From assembly GCF_013403875.1 (NCBI RefSeq), contig NZ_JACBNX010000021.1, positions 1 through 64,000 of the forward strand: a stretch of 64,000 bases of DNA. Direction: 5' to 3'. The DNA is from Burkholderia guangdongensis (lineage in GTDB: Bacteria > Pseudomonadota > Gammaproteobacteria > Burkholderiales > Burkholderiaceae). The notes below the pieces were generated by a model. That model was not told the origin of the DNA and did not search any database. It saw only the letters and a program-made list of their open reading frames with translations. Within the stretch, counting starts at the first letter, position 1. Each line of letters starts with the position of its first letter. Position numbers and translations under genes: made by a program. Positions 15,944-25,264 of the stretch are shown one piece after another.

Positions 15944-18676
15944 ATGCACGTCCCCGAAGCAGCGCCCGTCAACCGGCCGCCGGTCCTGGTCGCGACGAAA
16001 GTATTTCCGCCGCGCCTGCCCGCCGGACTGATCGACCGGCCGCGGCTCGACCGTCTAGCCGAGCAGTCGGAAGACAAACGGCTCACGGTCATCAAGGCGC
16101 CGGCCGGCTTCGGCAAGACCTCGCTCGCACTCACGTGGCTCGACCGCTTGCGCGCTAACGGCGCGCAGGTCGCGTGGCTCGCGCTCGACGCGGACGACGA
16201 CGAGCCGGCGCACTTCTTCCACCATCTGGCGCAGGCGCTGCACAACGCGTGCGACACCGTTGGCGCGTCGGCGATCGGCCTCATCGAGGAGGCATCGCTC
16301 GTTCCCGCGCAATTCGTCGTATCGACGCTGATCAACGAGCTCGTCGACGTCGACGACGACGTCTATCTGTTCGTCGACGACTACCACCTGATCAGCCTTC
16401 CGGCGATTCACGACGCGATGTCGTTCTTCGTGTCGAACGCGCCGTCGCACGTGCACGTGGTCGTCTGCACGCGCACGGACCCCGCGCTGCCGCTCGCCCG
16501 GCTGAGGGCGCGCAACGATCTGATGGAAGTCGACGCGTCGGCGCTGCGTTTCGACTTCGACGAAACGCGCAGCTTCGTCGAGCACGAATGCCCGGGCAAG
16601 CTGCGCGCCGCGAGCGTCAAGTCGCTGTTCGCGAGCACCGAAGGCTGGGCCGCGGCACTGCGCATTTCCGCGTCGGTGCTGTTGCGCGACGATGGCAAAT
16701 CCGGCCGGGAGCCGGTTGCGCCGTCCGGCGCGTCCCGGCCGTTCGCCGCTTACATCCAGGACATGCTCGAACGCCTCCCGGCCGAGATGGTCGAGTTCAT
16801 GCTGCGCACGTCGATACTCGACCGGCTGACGGCGTCGCTGTGCGAAGCCGTCACCGGCGTCAGCGCGAGCCAGGCGATGCTCGAGACGATCGTTGCGCGC
16901 CAGCTGCTGCTCGAACCGATGGATCCGGAAGGGCATGAATTCCGCTATCACCATCTGATGGGCGAGTACCTGCGTCAGCGGCTGGACACGCAGCATCGCG
17001 ACGAAGTGGCGGACCTGCATCACCGCGCATGCCGGTGGTATGCGGCACAGGAGCAATGGACCGACGCGGTCCGGCACGCGATCGCGGCAGGCGCGACCGA
17101 CGATGCGATCTCGCTGATGGGCCACTGCGCGATGGCGCTCGTCAGAAAGGGCGACCTTCTCACGCTGCTCGGCTGGCAACGGCAGTTTCCGGCGCACCTG
17201 ATGCGCGGGCAGGTCAGGGTCACGCTGGCGATCGCGTGGGGCATGGCGCTCGCGATCCGCCCCGACGACGCGCTCGCGATGCTGGACACGATCGAGCGCG
17301 ACGCCGGCACGAGCGCCGACCCCGACGCCATCCGCTGGGAATGCCAGGTGGTCCGCTCGATCGTCGCGGCGCTGCAGGACGACCCGCAGCGCGCGCTCGC
17401 GATCGCGCAGCGTTGCCTCGACCAGCCGTCGACCGACACCTGGACCATCAACTCCGCATCGAACGTCGTGCGCTTCGCGCACTGGAAGGCGGGCAATCTC
17501 GACGCACTCCACGCGACGCCGTGGATCCCGTATTCGATCGAGGACGACCCGCGCAACGCGTTCGCGTCGATCTACCGGCTGTGCCTGCTCGGTCATGCGG
17601 AAATGCAGCAGATGCACTTCGGCCTGGCCGAGCGGTATTTCGACGATGCGATGCGGCTGGCCGAGCGTCACGCTGGCCCGCAATCCGTTTCCGCCGCGCT
17701 GTGCGCGCCGATGATCGCGCAGATCCGGTATGAGCAAGGCCGGCTCGACGATGCCGAAGCGATGCTCGTCGAGCTCATGCCGGTGATCGACGCGGCGGTG
17801 CTGCTCGACAGCGCGCTGATCGCGTATCGGCTGCTGATCCGGATCGCGTCCGCGCGTGCCAATACGGTGCAGGCCTACGCGCTGCTCGATCAGGGGCAGG
17901 CGCTCGGGCATGCGCGCCGCTGGGACCGGCTGATCGCGGCCGGCCTCGCCGAGCGCACGCGGCTCTACCTGATCGATCGGCGGACGGCGGAAGCCGCGGG
18001 ATGCGTCGCACAACTGCAACAGCTCGCGTCGCCGGGCGCGGCGGCGTCGCGTGCCGTCTCGCCGGAGGTCGAAACCAGCTACGCGCTCGCGGCCGCCTAT
18101 CTCGCGCTGGCCGAGATGCGGACGCAGGACGCAGCCGACATCGCGACCGCCGCGTTGCACGCCGCCGATGCGCGGCATGCGAACTATCTCGCACTGCGCT
18201 TGCGAATCGTGCTTGCGCTCGCCCGGCTCTACGCGAACGAACGCGCGAGCGCGGTCGATCTGTTTCGCGACGTGCTGAAGGACGCGGCGGCGGCCGGCAT
18301 CTACCAGTCGATCATCGACCTGTGTCCGCAAGTCGGCTCGCTGCTGCAAGCCGTTCGCGACGACACGCGCCCGACCGCGCAGACGAAGGAGTTGCTGCGC
18401 TATGTCGATCACTTGCTCGATGGCTGGCGCGCGCTGTATCAGGTGGGCGACAAGCCCGGGCGGGACGCCGGGCGGGAACCGCTCAGCGCGCGGGAACGGG
18501 GCATCGTCGAGCTGATAGCCGACGGACAATCGAACAAGGAAATCGCGCGCACGCTCGGCATCGCGCCGGAAACCGTGAAGACGCACGTGAAGAGCATCTT
18601 CGTGAAGCTCGCGGTCGACAAGCGCGCGCAAGCCGTTGCGCGCGCCCAGTCGCTGGGGCTCGTGAAGCACGGCTAG
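15944..18676 (+). CDS. MalT-like (LAL-type) LuxR family transcriptional regulator
   Basis: A 910-residue STAND-class ATPase regulator. The N-terminal NTPase has a Walker A motif KAPAGFGKTS (about residue 55) and a Walker B-like YLFVDDYHLI. The middle 400-840 region is helical and TPR-like, and the C-terminal LuxR helix-turn-helix is clear (LSARERGIVELIADGQSNKE, then IARTLGIAPETVKTHVKSIF). Start at 15944 (MHVPEAAP) is preferred over 15854 because the extension is low-quality Arg/Pro sequence and resemblance to the family starts with VLVATKVFPPRLP. It follows the pga operon on the same strand after a 120-bp gap and meets the PHA cluster convergently, so pga control is a reasonable guess but unproven. 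Confidence 0.88.
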   Translation: MHVPEAAPVNRPPVLVATKVFPPRLPAGLIDRPRLDRLAEQSEDKRLTVIKAPAGFGKTSLALTWLDRLRANGAQVAWLALDADDDEPAHFFHHLAQALHNACDTVGASAIGLIEEASLVPAQFVVSTLINELVDVDDDVYLFVDDYHLISLPAIHDAMSFFVSNAPSHVHVVVCTRTDPALPLARLRARNDLMEVDASALRFDFDETRSFVEHECPGKLRAASVKSLFASTEGWAAALRISASVLLRDDGKSGREPVAPSGASRPFAAYIQDMLERLPAEMVEFMLRTSILDRLTASLCEAVTGVSASQAMLETIVARQLLLEPMDPEGHEFRYHHLMGEYLRQRLDTQHRDEVADLHHRACRWYAAQEQWTDAVRHAIAAGATDDAISLMGHCAMALVRKGDLLTLLGWQRQFPAHLMRGQVRVTLAIAWGMALAIRPDDALAMLDTIERDAGTSADPDAIRWECQVVRSIVAALQDDPQRALAIAQRCLDQPSTDTWTINSASNVVRFAHWKAGNLDALHATPWIPYSIEDDPRNAFASIYRLCLLGHAEMQQMHFGLAERYFDDAMRLAERHAGPQSVSAALCAPMIAQIRYEQGRLDDAEAMLVELMPVIDAAVLLDSALIAYRLLIRIASARANTVQAYALLDQGQALGHARRWDRLIAAGLAERTRLYLIDRRTAEAAGCVAQLQQLASPGAAASRAVSPEVETSYALAAAYLALAEMRTQDAADIATAALHAADARHANYLALRLRIVLALARLYANERASAVDLFRDVLKDAAAAGIYQSIIDLCPQVGSLLQAVRDDTRPTAQTKELLRYVDHLLDGWRALYQVGDKPGRDAGREPLSARERGIVELIADGQSNKEIARTLGIAPETVKTHVKSIFVKLAVDKRAQAVARAQSLGLVKHG

Positions 18677-18688
18677 CCGGCGGGTCGA

Positions 18689-19531
18689 TCAGCTCGCGGG
18701 TTGCCGCAGAAACCCGCGTATCACCGGCGCGACTTCCTTCGCTCGCGTGACGAGGAACAGATGGCCGTCGTCGATCACGTGAAGCGTCGCGCGGCGGATG
18801 CGGGCCGCCAGGATCTTCGCGTTCACGAGCGGCACGATCGGATCGTCGTCGCCGTGCATCACGAGCGTGGTCTGGCGCAACCCGCCGAGCCACGGCAGGC
18901 TGCTCCAGCCCGTGGCCGCCAGCAGCTGATAAAGATAGCCGCGGCCGCGCGGCGCCTGGATGTGCCGGCGGTGCTCGTTCAGCAGCGCGGGATCGCGCCG
19001 GTACGCGCCGCCATAGATTTCCGCGCCGACCTGCCGCAGATAGTCCGGATCGGTATACCGGCGCGGGCCGACCAGCTTCGACAGCACCGACAGCTTCGCC
19101 GGCACCATGATCACGCCGGGCGACGTCGCCGCGAGAATCAGCCTGCGGCAACGCACCGGATACAGGTGCGCGAACTGCTGCGCGAGCGCGCCGCCCCACG
19201 ATACGCCGAGCACGTCGACCGGCCCGTCGTAGCCGAGCCGCGACAGCAGCTTGTCGGCGAGCACGGCGAGCGTCGAGAAGCGATACGGCACGATCGGCGC
19301 AGGCGAGCCGCCCACGCCCGGAATGTCGAAGATGACGACGCTCACGTCGTCGAGCGCGGTGACGAACGGTTCCACCAGTTCGAGGTTCGCGCCGATCCCG
19401 TTGAAAATCAGCAGCGGCGGCGAAGCGTCGCTGCCCTGCCGCGTCGCGACGCGCAGCATCCGGCCATCGAGATCGACCATCCGGATCTGCATTCCGGAGA
19501 AATTATCGGAGTTGAGTGGCATCTCTGTCAT
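18689..19531 (-). CDS. phaZ: Intracellular medium-chain PHA depolymerase, alpha/beta hydrolase
   Basis: Mobilises stored polyhydroxyalkanoate granules. The 280-residue alpha/beta hydrolase shares long stretches that I recognise from Pseudomonas PhaZ: LLIFNGIGANLELV, FDIPGVGGSPAP, the nucleophile elbow GVSWGGALAQQFAH, IYGGAYRRDP and the catalytic-His segment IDDGHLFLVTRA. The start at 19531 (MTEMPLNS) has AAGGA a few bases upstream; an earlier in-frame start adds Arg-rich sequence without a Shine-Dalgarno. It is last in the cluster, 63 bp after the phasin. Presence of an mcl-type depolymerase suggests the adjoining synthase stores 3-hydroxyacids from fatty-acid oxidation, not only 3-hydroxybutyrate (inference). 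Confidence 0.93.
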   Translation of the reverse strand: MTEMPLNSDNFSGMQIRMVDLDGRMLRVATRQGSDASPPLLIFNGIGANLELVEPFVTALDDVSVVIFDIPGVGGSPAPIVPYRFSTLAVLADKLLSRLGYDGPVDVLGVSWGGALAQQFAHLYPVRCRRLILAATSPGVIMVPAKLSVLSKLVGPRRYTDPDYLRQVGAEIYGGAYRRDPALLNEHRRHIQAPRGRGYLYQLLAATGWSSLPWLGGLRQTTLVMHGDDDPIVPLVNAKILAARIRRATLHVIDDGHLFLVTRAKEVAPVIRGFLRQPAS

Positions 19532-19594
19532 TCGATCATCCTTCTGGCGGGTCGTTTCATCGGAATATTCGGCGCGTCGCATCGCGACGCCGCG

Positions 19595-20014
19595 TCACTT
19601 GCTCGGCTGCAGCAGCGTCTTCAGCTCCTCGACGTGTTCCGCGGCACGCTTCGTGATCACCGCCAGGCTGTCCGACTGCGCGCGATAAGCGGTATTCGCG
19701 AGTTCCTGCATGTCGCCGAGCGCCTTGTGCAGTGCCGACTGAACGACTTCGCCGGCCTTCGCGGGCTGGGCGCCCGACGTGCTTAGCCGCGTGACGACCG
19801 ACTGCAGCTCGGTGAGCGTCGTGCGCAGGATCTCGGCCTGCTTCTGCCCGAGCGACTGCATGCCCGCGAACGCGGTCGTGTTGGCTCGGGCGAGCGCCTC
19901 GATGTCCTTGCGGCGCATCTCGAGAACCGCGCCCATGTTGATGCCCGGCAGCTTGAACTGACCGATGATCTTCGTGTATTCGGCGAAAATGCTGCTGGGG
20001 TTGGTTGAATCCAT
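19595..20014 (-). CDS. Phasin family PHA granule-associated protein
   Basis: A 139-residue amphipathic, almost wholly helical protein without Cys. It shows the phasin_2-like pattern: FAEYTKIIGQFKLPGINMG, then EMRRKDIEALARANTTAFAG and ELANTAYRAQSDSLAVITKR. Phasins coat PHA granules, set their size and prevent aggregation. It lies between phaC and phaZ, 61 bp after the phaC stop, in the same direction. The name phaP would be fair but several phasin paralogues exist in Burkholderia, so no symbol is assigned. Confidence 0.9.
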   Translation of the reverse strand: MDSTNPSSIFAEYTKIIGQFKLPGINMGAVLEMRRKDIEALARANTTAFAGMQSLGQKQAEILRTTLTELQSVVTRLSTSGAQPAKAGEVVQSALHKALGDMQELANTAYRAQSDSLAVITKRAAEHVEELKTLLQPSK

Positions 20015-20075
20015 GATCGAATCTCCAAAAAGTGCATCAATAAAAAATGGTCGTCACCGGGTCAATGCGCCGAAT

Positions 20076-21866
20076 TCAGGCTTCCGTCACATACGTGCCC
20101 GGCGCGGCGACGTCTGCCGGGTTGCGCTCGCTGCCGAGCCCGGCCGGTGCCGCGCGCCGAACGCCCGAGCGCTCGCGCAGCCAGCCGGCCCAATTGCCCC
20201 ACCACGAATCCTTCTCGGCTTGCGCGCCGGTCAGCCAGTCGTCCGCGGTCGCCGGCAGCTCGGGATTCAGGAAGAACTTCGCCTTCGGATTGCCGGGCGG
20301 GTTGATCAGGCTCTGGATGTGCCCGCTCGAGCTCAGCACGAACCGCGTATCGCCGCCGAACGTCTTCGCGGTGTTGTACACGCCCTTCCACGGCGTGATG
20401 TGATCCGTGATGCCCGCGACGACGTACTTGTCGCACGTGACGCCGGACAGGTCGATCGGCGTGCCCAGCACCGTCAGCGCGTTCGGCTGGCTGAACAGGT
20501 TGCCGACGAAGATGTCGAGCAGCTGCGCATGCATGCGCGCGGGCAGCCGGGTCGCGTCGTTGTTCCAGTAGAGGATGTCGAACGCGGGCGGCGCCTTGCC
20601 GAGCAGATAGTTGTTGACCCAGTAGTTCCACACCAGATCGTTCGGCCGCATCCACGCGAACACGCGCCCCATCTCCTCGCCGGCGAGCACGCCCTTCGCC
20701 TTGCTGTTGCGCTTCGCCGCCGCGATGGTTTCGGGCGTCGCGAACAGGCCGAGCTGCGAATCGGCGGTGTTGTCCAGCACCGCGACCATCAGCGTCGCGG
20801 CGTGGACGGTTTTCTCGTCGCGGCTCGCGAGGTAGCCGAGCAGCGCGGAAATCGTCATCGCGCCGGAACACGCGCCGTGCAGGTTCACGTCTTCGCTGCC
20901 GGTGATGTCGCGCACCGCGTCGATCGCCTCGACGAGCGCGCCGACGTACGTGTCGAGATCCCAGTGGCTCTGCGCCGCGGTGGGATTCCGCCAGCTCACC
21001 GCGAAGACCTGGAATTCGCTCTTGACCAGATAGTCGACCATGCTCTTGCCTTCGGACAGATCGAACACATAGAACTTGTTGATCTGCGGCGGCACGATCA
21101 GTTGCGGGCGGTGGTAGACCTGTTCGGTTGCCGGCGCATACTGGATCAGCTCGAGCACCTCGTTGCGAAACACGACGGCGCCGGGCGACGTGGCCAGATT
21201 CTTGCCGACCTCGAACGCGGACTTGTCGACCTGCGCGGGCATGCCCTGGTTCTTCAGCAAGTCCGACACGAAATTCTTCACGCCGCCGAGCAGGCTCGCG
21301 CCGCCGGAGTCGACGATCTTCTTCAACGCCGCGGGGTTGCCGAGCAGCGTGTTCGTCGGCGCCAGCGCGTCCGTGTACAGCGACATCACGAACCGCGCGC
21401 GCTCCTTCGTCTTCGGATCCAGCGCGGAGCGCTCGACGAATCCGCTGAGCGCATCGGTCCATGCCATGTAGCCGCGCAGCGACAGCCGATAGAGTGAGTT
21501 GTCGCGCCACGCGGCGTCGGTGAAGCGCTTGTCGCCCGGCGGCGGTGTCCATTCGGCGCCGCCTTTGGCGTCACCTTTGGCGTCACCTTTGGCGTCACCT
21601 TTGGCGTCACCCTTGATGCCGCCCTTGATGCCACCTTTAGTGCCGTCGTACAGCGCGGCGATCAGCTCGCGCACGAGCGCCGCTTCCTGCTCCAGCACCA
21701 GCGCGGGCTGCCGCAGCGCCTGCGCGCCGATTTGCTGCGTGGCCGCCACGACATCGCTCGGGCGCAGCCCGACGAACGGATTGGGGCCCAGCATGCCTTC
21801 GGCCGCCGATGCCGCGAGATCGTCCGTCGGGTCGTTTCGCGACGGATCGTTGGGGGTTCCAGTCAT
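20076..21866 (-). CDS. phaC: Poly(3-hydroxyalkanoate) synthase
   Basis: Granule-bound polymerase joining (R)-3-hydroxyacyl-CoA units. The 596-residue protein has the PHA synthase lipase-like box GACSGA with the catalytic Cys, the catalytic Asp in GITDHITPWKG and the catalytic His in SSSGHIQSLINPPGNPKAKF. Length and sequence fit class I synthases. The start at 21866 (MTGTPNDP) follows GGAGT-like sequence; the longer frame runs into phaJ. An odd Gly-Lys-Asp-Ala repeat at about residues 77-104 is inserted in the N-terminal domain (see repeat entry). It sits in a phaJ-phaC-phasin-phaZ order without phaA or phaB, so monomers most likely come from fatty-acid degradation through PhaJ. Confidence 0.94.
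   Translation of the reverse strand: MTGTPNDPSRNDPTDDLAASAAEGMLGPNPFVGLRPSDVVAATQQIGAQALRQPALVLEQEAALVRELIAALYDGTKGGIKGGIKGDAKGDAKGDAKGDAKGGAEWTPPPGDKRFTDAAWRDNSLYRLSLRGYMAWTDALSGFVERSALDPKTKERARFVMSLYTDALAPTNTLLGNPAALKKIVDSGGASLLGGVKNFVSDLLKNQGMPAQVDKSAFEVGKNLATSPGAVVFRNEVLELIQYAPATEQVYHRPQLIVPPQINKFYVFDLSEGKSMVDYLVKSEFQVFAVSWRNPTAAQSHWDLDTYVGALVEAIDAVRDITGSEDVNLHGACSGAMTISALLGYLASRDEKTVHAATLMVAVLDNTADSQLGLFATPETIAAAKRNSKAKGVLAGEEMGRVFAWMRPNDLVWNYWVNNYLLGKAPPAFDILYWNNDATRLPARMHAQLLDIFVGNLFSQPNALTVLGTPIDLSGVTCDKYVVAGITDHITPWKGVYNTAKTFGGDTRFVLSSSGHIQSLINPPGNPKAKFFLNPELPATADDWLTGAQAEKDSWWGNWAGWLRERSGVRRAAPAGLGSERNPADVAAPGTYVTEA
21555..21638 (-). repeat. 12-bp tandem repeat inside phaC
   Basis: Seven consecutive 12-bp units. 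Units 2-5 (21567-21614) are near-identical copies of GGCGTCACCTTT as written on the plus strand; the flanking units are degenerate. On the coding strand they translate as Lys-Gly-Asp-Ala repeats. Because the unit is a multiple of three, copy-number change would keep phaC in frame, so it could vary between strains without inactivating the gene. Confidence 0.9.
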
Positions 21867-21922
21867 CTCGATACTCCTTGAATGCTGCTTTGCGCTTCGT
21901 CCGGTTTCGTCCACTTGGCAGG

Positions 21923-22387
21923 TCATGCGACCAGCATCGCCAGCGACTCGGCGACCAGCGCCGGCTTGTCCTCGCCGTCGATCTGCAGCTCGTTCATCGT
22001 CTTGATGATGAGCCGGCCGCCGCCCTTCTTCTCCACCGACACGAGCGTCACGCGGTTGCGCACGCGCGCGCCCGCCTTGACCGGCGTCATGAAGCGCACC
22101 TTGTCGAGCCCATAATTGAGGCCGGCCGACGCGTCCGGCGGTATCAGGCCGATGTCGATCGCCAGCGCGGCGAGCAGCGACAGCGTCAGATAGCCGTGCG
22201 CGATCGTGCCGCCGAACGGGCTCTCGCGCGTGGCGCGCTCCACGTCCACGTGAATCCACTGCCGGTCGCCCGTGCACGCCGCGAACGCGTCGATGCGCGC
22301 CTGGTCGACGACGACCCAGTCCGACAGTCCGAGCTCGCGGCCCACGAAGTCGTCGATGTTGGCGATGCTGTATTCGTTGATGCTCAT
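21923..22387 (-). CDS. phaJ: MaoC-like (R)-specific enoyl-CoA hydratase
   Basis: Hydrates trans-2-enoyl-CoA from beta-oxidation to (R)-3-hydroxyacyl-CoA, the substrate of PhaC. The 154-residue hot-dog-fold protein has the hydratase 2 signature IDAFAACTGDRQWIHVDVER containing the catalytic Asp and His, then FGGTIAHGYLTLSLL. It lies 56 bp upstream of phaC and 22 bp after the acyl-CoA ligase in the same direction, so the assignment to PHA supply is supported by both motif and context. Confidence 0.9.
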   Translation of the reverse strand: MSINEYSIANIDDFVGRELGLSDWVVVDQARIDAFAACTGDRQWIHVDVERATRESPFGGTIAHGYLTLSLLAALAIDIGLIPPDASAGLNYGLDKVRFMTPVKAGARVRNRVTLVSVEKKGGGRLIIKTMNELQIDGEDKPALVAESLAMLVA

Positions 22388-22409
22388 CGTGATTGCTCCT
22401 GGTGACCGG

Positions 22410-24053
22410 TCACGCGAACTGTTCGCGCAGCCACTTCTTGTTCATCTTGCCGACGCTCGTCTTTTGCAGCGCACCGACGAATCTGACGATCTGCGGCACC
22501 GCGTACTTCGAGATCCGCCCTGTCTGGCTGAACTGGAGGACGTGCCGCTTGATGTCGTCCTCGGTGACTTGAGCGCCCGCCTTGAGCACGACCAGCGCGA
22601 CCGGCCGTTCGCCCCACTTCTCGTCCTTGATGCCGATCACCGCGACTTCGGACACGCCCTCGTGCAGCGAGATCAGGCTTTCGATCTCGAGCGACGAGAC
22701 CCACTCGCCGCCGGACTTGATCACGTCCTTGATGCGATCGGTGATCTGCAGGTTGCCGGTCGCATCGATGTTCGCGATGTCCTGCGTATGCAGATACCCG
22801 CCTTCCCACAGTTGCGCCGACGCGTCCGGGTTGTTGAAGTAGCCCTGGGTCAGCCACGGCGCGCGCGCGACGATCTCGCCATACGCATGGCCGTCATGCG
22901 CGACGTCGTTCATCTCAGCGTCGACGATGCGCATGTCGACGAGCGGAATCGGCAGGCCGGTCTTGCAGCGCAATCGCACCTGCTCGTCGGTATCGAGCGC
23001 TTCATGGCCCGGCGGGAGCTGCGCGAGACTGAGCACCGGGCAGGTTTCGGACATGCCGTACCCGCCGAACACGTCGATGCCGCGCGCCAATGCATCGCGG
23101 GCAATGCCATGCGGCAGCGCGCCGCCGCCGATGATGATCTTCCAGCGGCTGAAGTCCGCGGAATCGGCTCCCGGCGCGTTGAGCAGCATGTGCAGGATCG
23201 TGCTCACGCAGTGCGAGAACGTGACGCCCTCGTCGCGCACCAGCTTCACCAGCCGATCCGGCACGTAGCGGCCGGGATAGACCTGCTTCACGCCGAGCAC
23301 CGTCGCGATGTACGGCATACCCCATGCGTGCACGTGGAACATCGGCGTGAGCGGCATGTAGACGTCGCCGCGGTGAAAGCGCTGCCCGGACATCGGGCTC
23401 GCGAGCGCGGCCATCAGCGTCACGGTGTGCAGCACCAACTGGCGATGCGAGAAGTACACGCCCTTCGGCAGGCCGGTCGTGCCCGTCGTGTAGAACGTGG
23501 TCGCCCGGGTGTTTTCGTCGAAATCCGGAAAGTCGTAGTGCGTCGCGCTCGCGGCCAGCATCGCTTCGTATTCCGTCGCGAACTCGATCGTGTGCGCGCA
23601 GGCTTCGCTGCCCGGCTCGTCGATCCAGACGAACGTGCGCACCGTTTCGAGCTGATCCCGGATCGATTCGACGACCGGCAGAAAATCGGTGTGAACGAAC
23701 AGCACGTCCGCGCCCGCGTGATTGATCGTGTAGACGATCTCGGCCGGCGACAGCCGCACGTTGACCGTCTGCAGTACGGCCCCCATCATCGGCACCGCGA
23801 AGTAGCACTCCAGATAGCGGTGGCTATCCCAGTCCATCACCGCGACCGTGCTGCCGTGGCGCACGCCCAGCCCTTCCAGGCCATTGGCGAGCCGGCCGAT
23901 CCGCTCCTGCAGATCGCGATACGTGATCCGCACCTGATCGCGGTAGACGATTTCCTGGTTCGGCGCCTGAGCGAACGGCGTATGCAGCAAATGCTTGATC
24001 AGCAACGGGTAGGCATAGGCGGATGGCATCTGGCCCTGAACAGCGTCCTGCAT
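22410..24053 (-). CDS. Fatty-acyl-CoA synthetase (AMP-forming), AlkK-like
   Basis: Activates free fatty acids to acyl-CoA with ATP, feeding beta-oxidation and PHA formation. The 547-residue ANL-superfamily enzyme shows the P-loop FYTTGTTGLPKGVYFSH (about residue 180), GGYGMSETCPVLS, the GYLHTQDIANID motif (adenylate-binding Asp) and the C-terminal lysine region KTSVGKMNKKWLRE. Length and sequence style resemble medium/long-chain ligases of the AlkK group. AAGGAG lies 6 bp before the ATG. It is the first gene of the PHA cluster, so its promoter should lie in 24054-24214, where I can identify no clear hexamers but see a GGCAT...ATGCC inverted repeat at about 24121-24138. Confidence 0.9.
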   Translation of the reverse strand: MQDAVQGQMPSAYAYPLLIKHLLHTPFAQAPNQEIVYRDQVRITYRDLQERIGRLANGLEGLGVRHGSTVAVMDWDSHRYLECYFAVPMMGAVLQTVNVRLSPAEIVYTINHAGADVLFVHTDFLPVVESIRDQLETVRTFVWIDEPGSEACAHTIEFATEYEAMLAASATHYDFPDFDENTRATTFYTTGTTGLPKGVYFSHRQLVLHTVTLMAALASPMSGQRFHRGDVYMPLTPMFHVHAWGMPYIATVLGVKQVYPGRYVPDRLVKLVRDEGVTFSHCVSTILHMLLNAPGADSADFSRWKIIIGGGALPHGIARDALARGIDVFGGYGMSETCPVLSLAQLPPGHEALDTDEQVRLRCKTGLPIPLVDMRIVDAEMNDVAHDGHAYGEIVARAPWLTQGYFNNPDASAQLWEGGYLHTQDIANIDATGNLQITDRIKDVIKSGGEWVSSLEIESLISLHEGVSEVAVIGIKDEKWGERPVALVVLKAGAQVTEDDIKRHVLQFSQTGRISKYAVPQIVRFVGALQKTSVGKMNKKWLREQFA

Positions 24054-24214
24054 CTACTTCTCCTTGACGTAGAAATGGATCACGGGCTGGCACAGGTTCG
24101 TTGTCACATCTGGCATACGCTGGCATCCCGAGTGATGCCATCATCGGAGCGATCGGCACCCCGGACCATCCCCTGAACGGGGGAGCGGCCTGGGGGATGT
24201 CGTGCGGCGGGGCG

Positions 24215-25264
24215 TTACGGCTCGACGATCTCGAGCGCGACGATCTCGATCCAGTTCGGGTTCCGGCCCACCGGATACCGGGCGAGCAGCTGCAATGCCC
24301 CCGTTTCCCGGTCGATCCGGTAGACGCTCATCCGCGTCGACAACTGCCCGACCGCGAGCAGGTAGTTGCCGGAAGGGTCGATGTTGAATCCGCGCGGCTG
24401 CGCTTCGGTCTCGCAGCTCGCGACGTGCGTGAGCCTGCCCGACGCCGGATCGACGCGATACGCGGCCAGCGTGCTCGACGTCCGCTCCGACGCGTACAGA
24501 AAGCGCCCGTCGGGCGTCAGGTGGAGGTCGGCCGCCCACGGCCTGGCGCCGGCGAAACCCGGCGGCAGTATCGAGATCCGCTGCACCGGCGCGACGGGAA
24601 CGCTTGCGCTCGCCAGTGCGAGCACGTGCAGATTGCCGTCGAGTTCGCCGAGCACATACGCGAAACGCCGATCGGCGGAAAAAACGAAGTGGCGCGGACC
24701 GGATTGCGGCGGCAGCCGGTACGCGAACGCGCCGTCTTGCGCCAGATGCCCGGTCGACGGATCGAACCCGAAGCGCAGCCAGGTATCCGCGCCGAGTATC
24801 GACGCGTACACGTAGCGGTTATCGGCCGTGGCGCGGATCGCATGCGCCATCGGCCCGGTGCCGACCACCTGATGCACCGGCCCCGCGACGCCATCGGCAT
24901 CCACGCGATTGACCGCGACGAGATTGCCGCCATACGACGCGGAGAACAGATAGCGGCCGGTCGCGTCCGTCGACAGATACGCGATGTTCCCGGCAAGCGG
25001 CGCCTGCCCGAGCAGCGTCAGCCGTCCGTCGCGCGGATCGATCCCGAACGTCGACACCCGGTACGGTGCCGAGCGCAAGCCCGCATACAACCGGCGCCGG
25101 TCCGGCGACAGCGCCATCGGCATGACCGTCCCGCCGACGGCGACGGTCTGCACCGCGTCGAGCGCGCCGGTCGGCCGGTCGATGCGAAACACCGAGATGT
25201 CCTCGCTGTCCGCGTTGGACACGTACACATACGTCGCGACGCGACGGGAGTCGTTTTGCGGCAT
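24215..25264 (-). CDS. Lactonase family protein (6-phosphogluconolactonase/cycloisomerase fold)
   Basis: A 349-residue seven-bladed beta-propeller of the YbhE/Pgl lactonase family. Repeated blade motifs are visible: VYVSNADSEDISVFRID, PMALSPDRRRLYAGLR, HLTPDGRFLYASERTSSTLA and GFNIDPSGNYLLAVGQ. Family members hydrolyse sugar-acid lactones. Start at 25264 (MPQNDSRR) is preferred; the 39-residue upstream extension is low-complexity. It stands divergent from the FadR-type regulator at 25497 and near the uronate genes. Uronate dehydrogenase yields an aldarolactone, so a role in opening galactaro- or glucaro-lactone is attractive, although 6-phosphogluconolactonase activity is the default family assignment. 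Confidence 0.82.
   Translation of the reverse strand: MPQNDSRRVATYVYVSNADSEDISVFRIDRPTGALDAVQTVAVGGTVMPMALSPDRRRLYAGLRSAPYRVSTFGIDPRDGRLTLLGQAPLAGNIAYLSTDATGRYLFSASYGGNLVAVNRVDADGVAGPVHQVVGTGPMAHAIRATADNRYVYASILGADTWLRFGFDPSTGHLAQDGAFAYRLPPQSGPRHFVFSADRRFAYVLGELDGNLHVLALASASVPVAPVQRISILPPGFAGARPWAADLHLTPDGRFLYASERTSSTLAAYRVDPASGRLTHVASCETEAQPRGFNIDPSGNYLLAVGQLSTRMSVYRIDRETGALQLLARYPVGRNPNWIEIVALEIVEP

Noticed and set aside
16055..18670. An 871-codon minus-strand open frame opposite the MalT-like gene
   Set aside because: Antisense shadow with Arg-rich low-complexity sequence; the plus strand encodes clear ATPase and LuxR domains.
24070..24100. TGGCAC-containing sequence as a sigma-54 promoter for the PHA cluster
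   Set aside because: TGGCAC occurs at about 24089, but it is on the strand opposite to the cluster and lacks TTGC at the required spacing.
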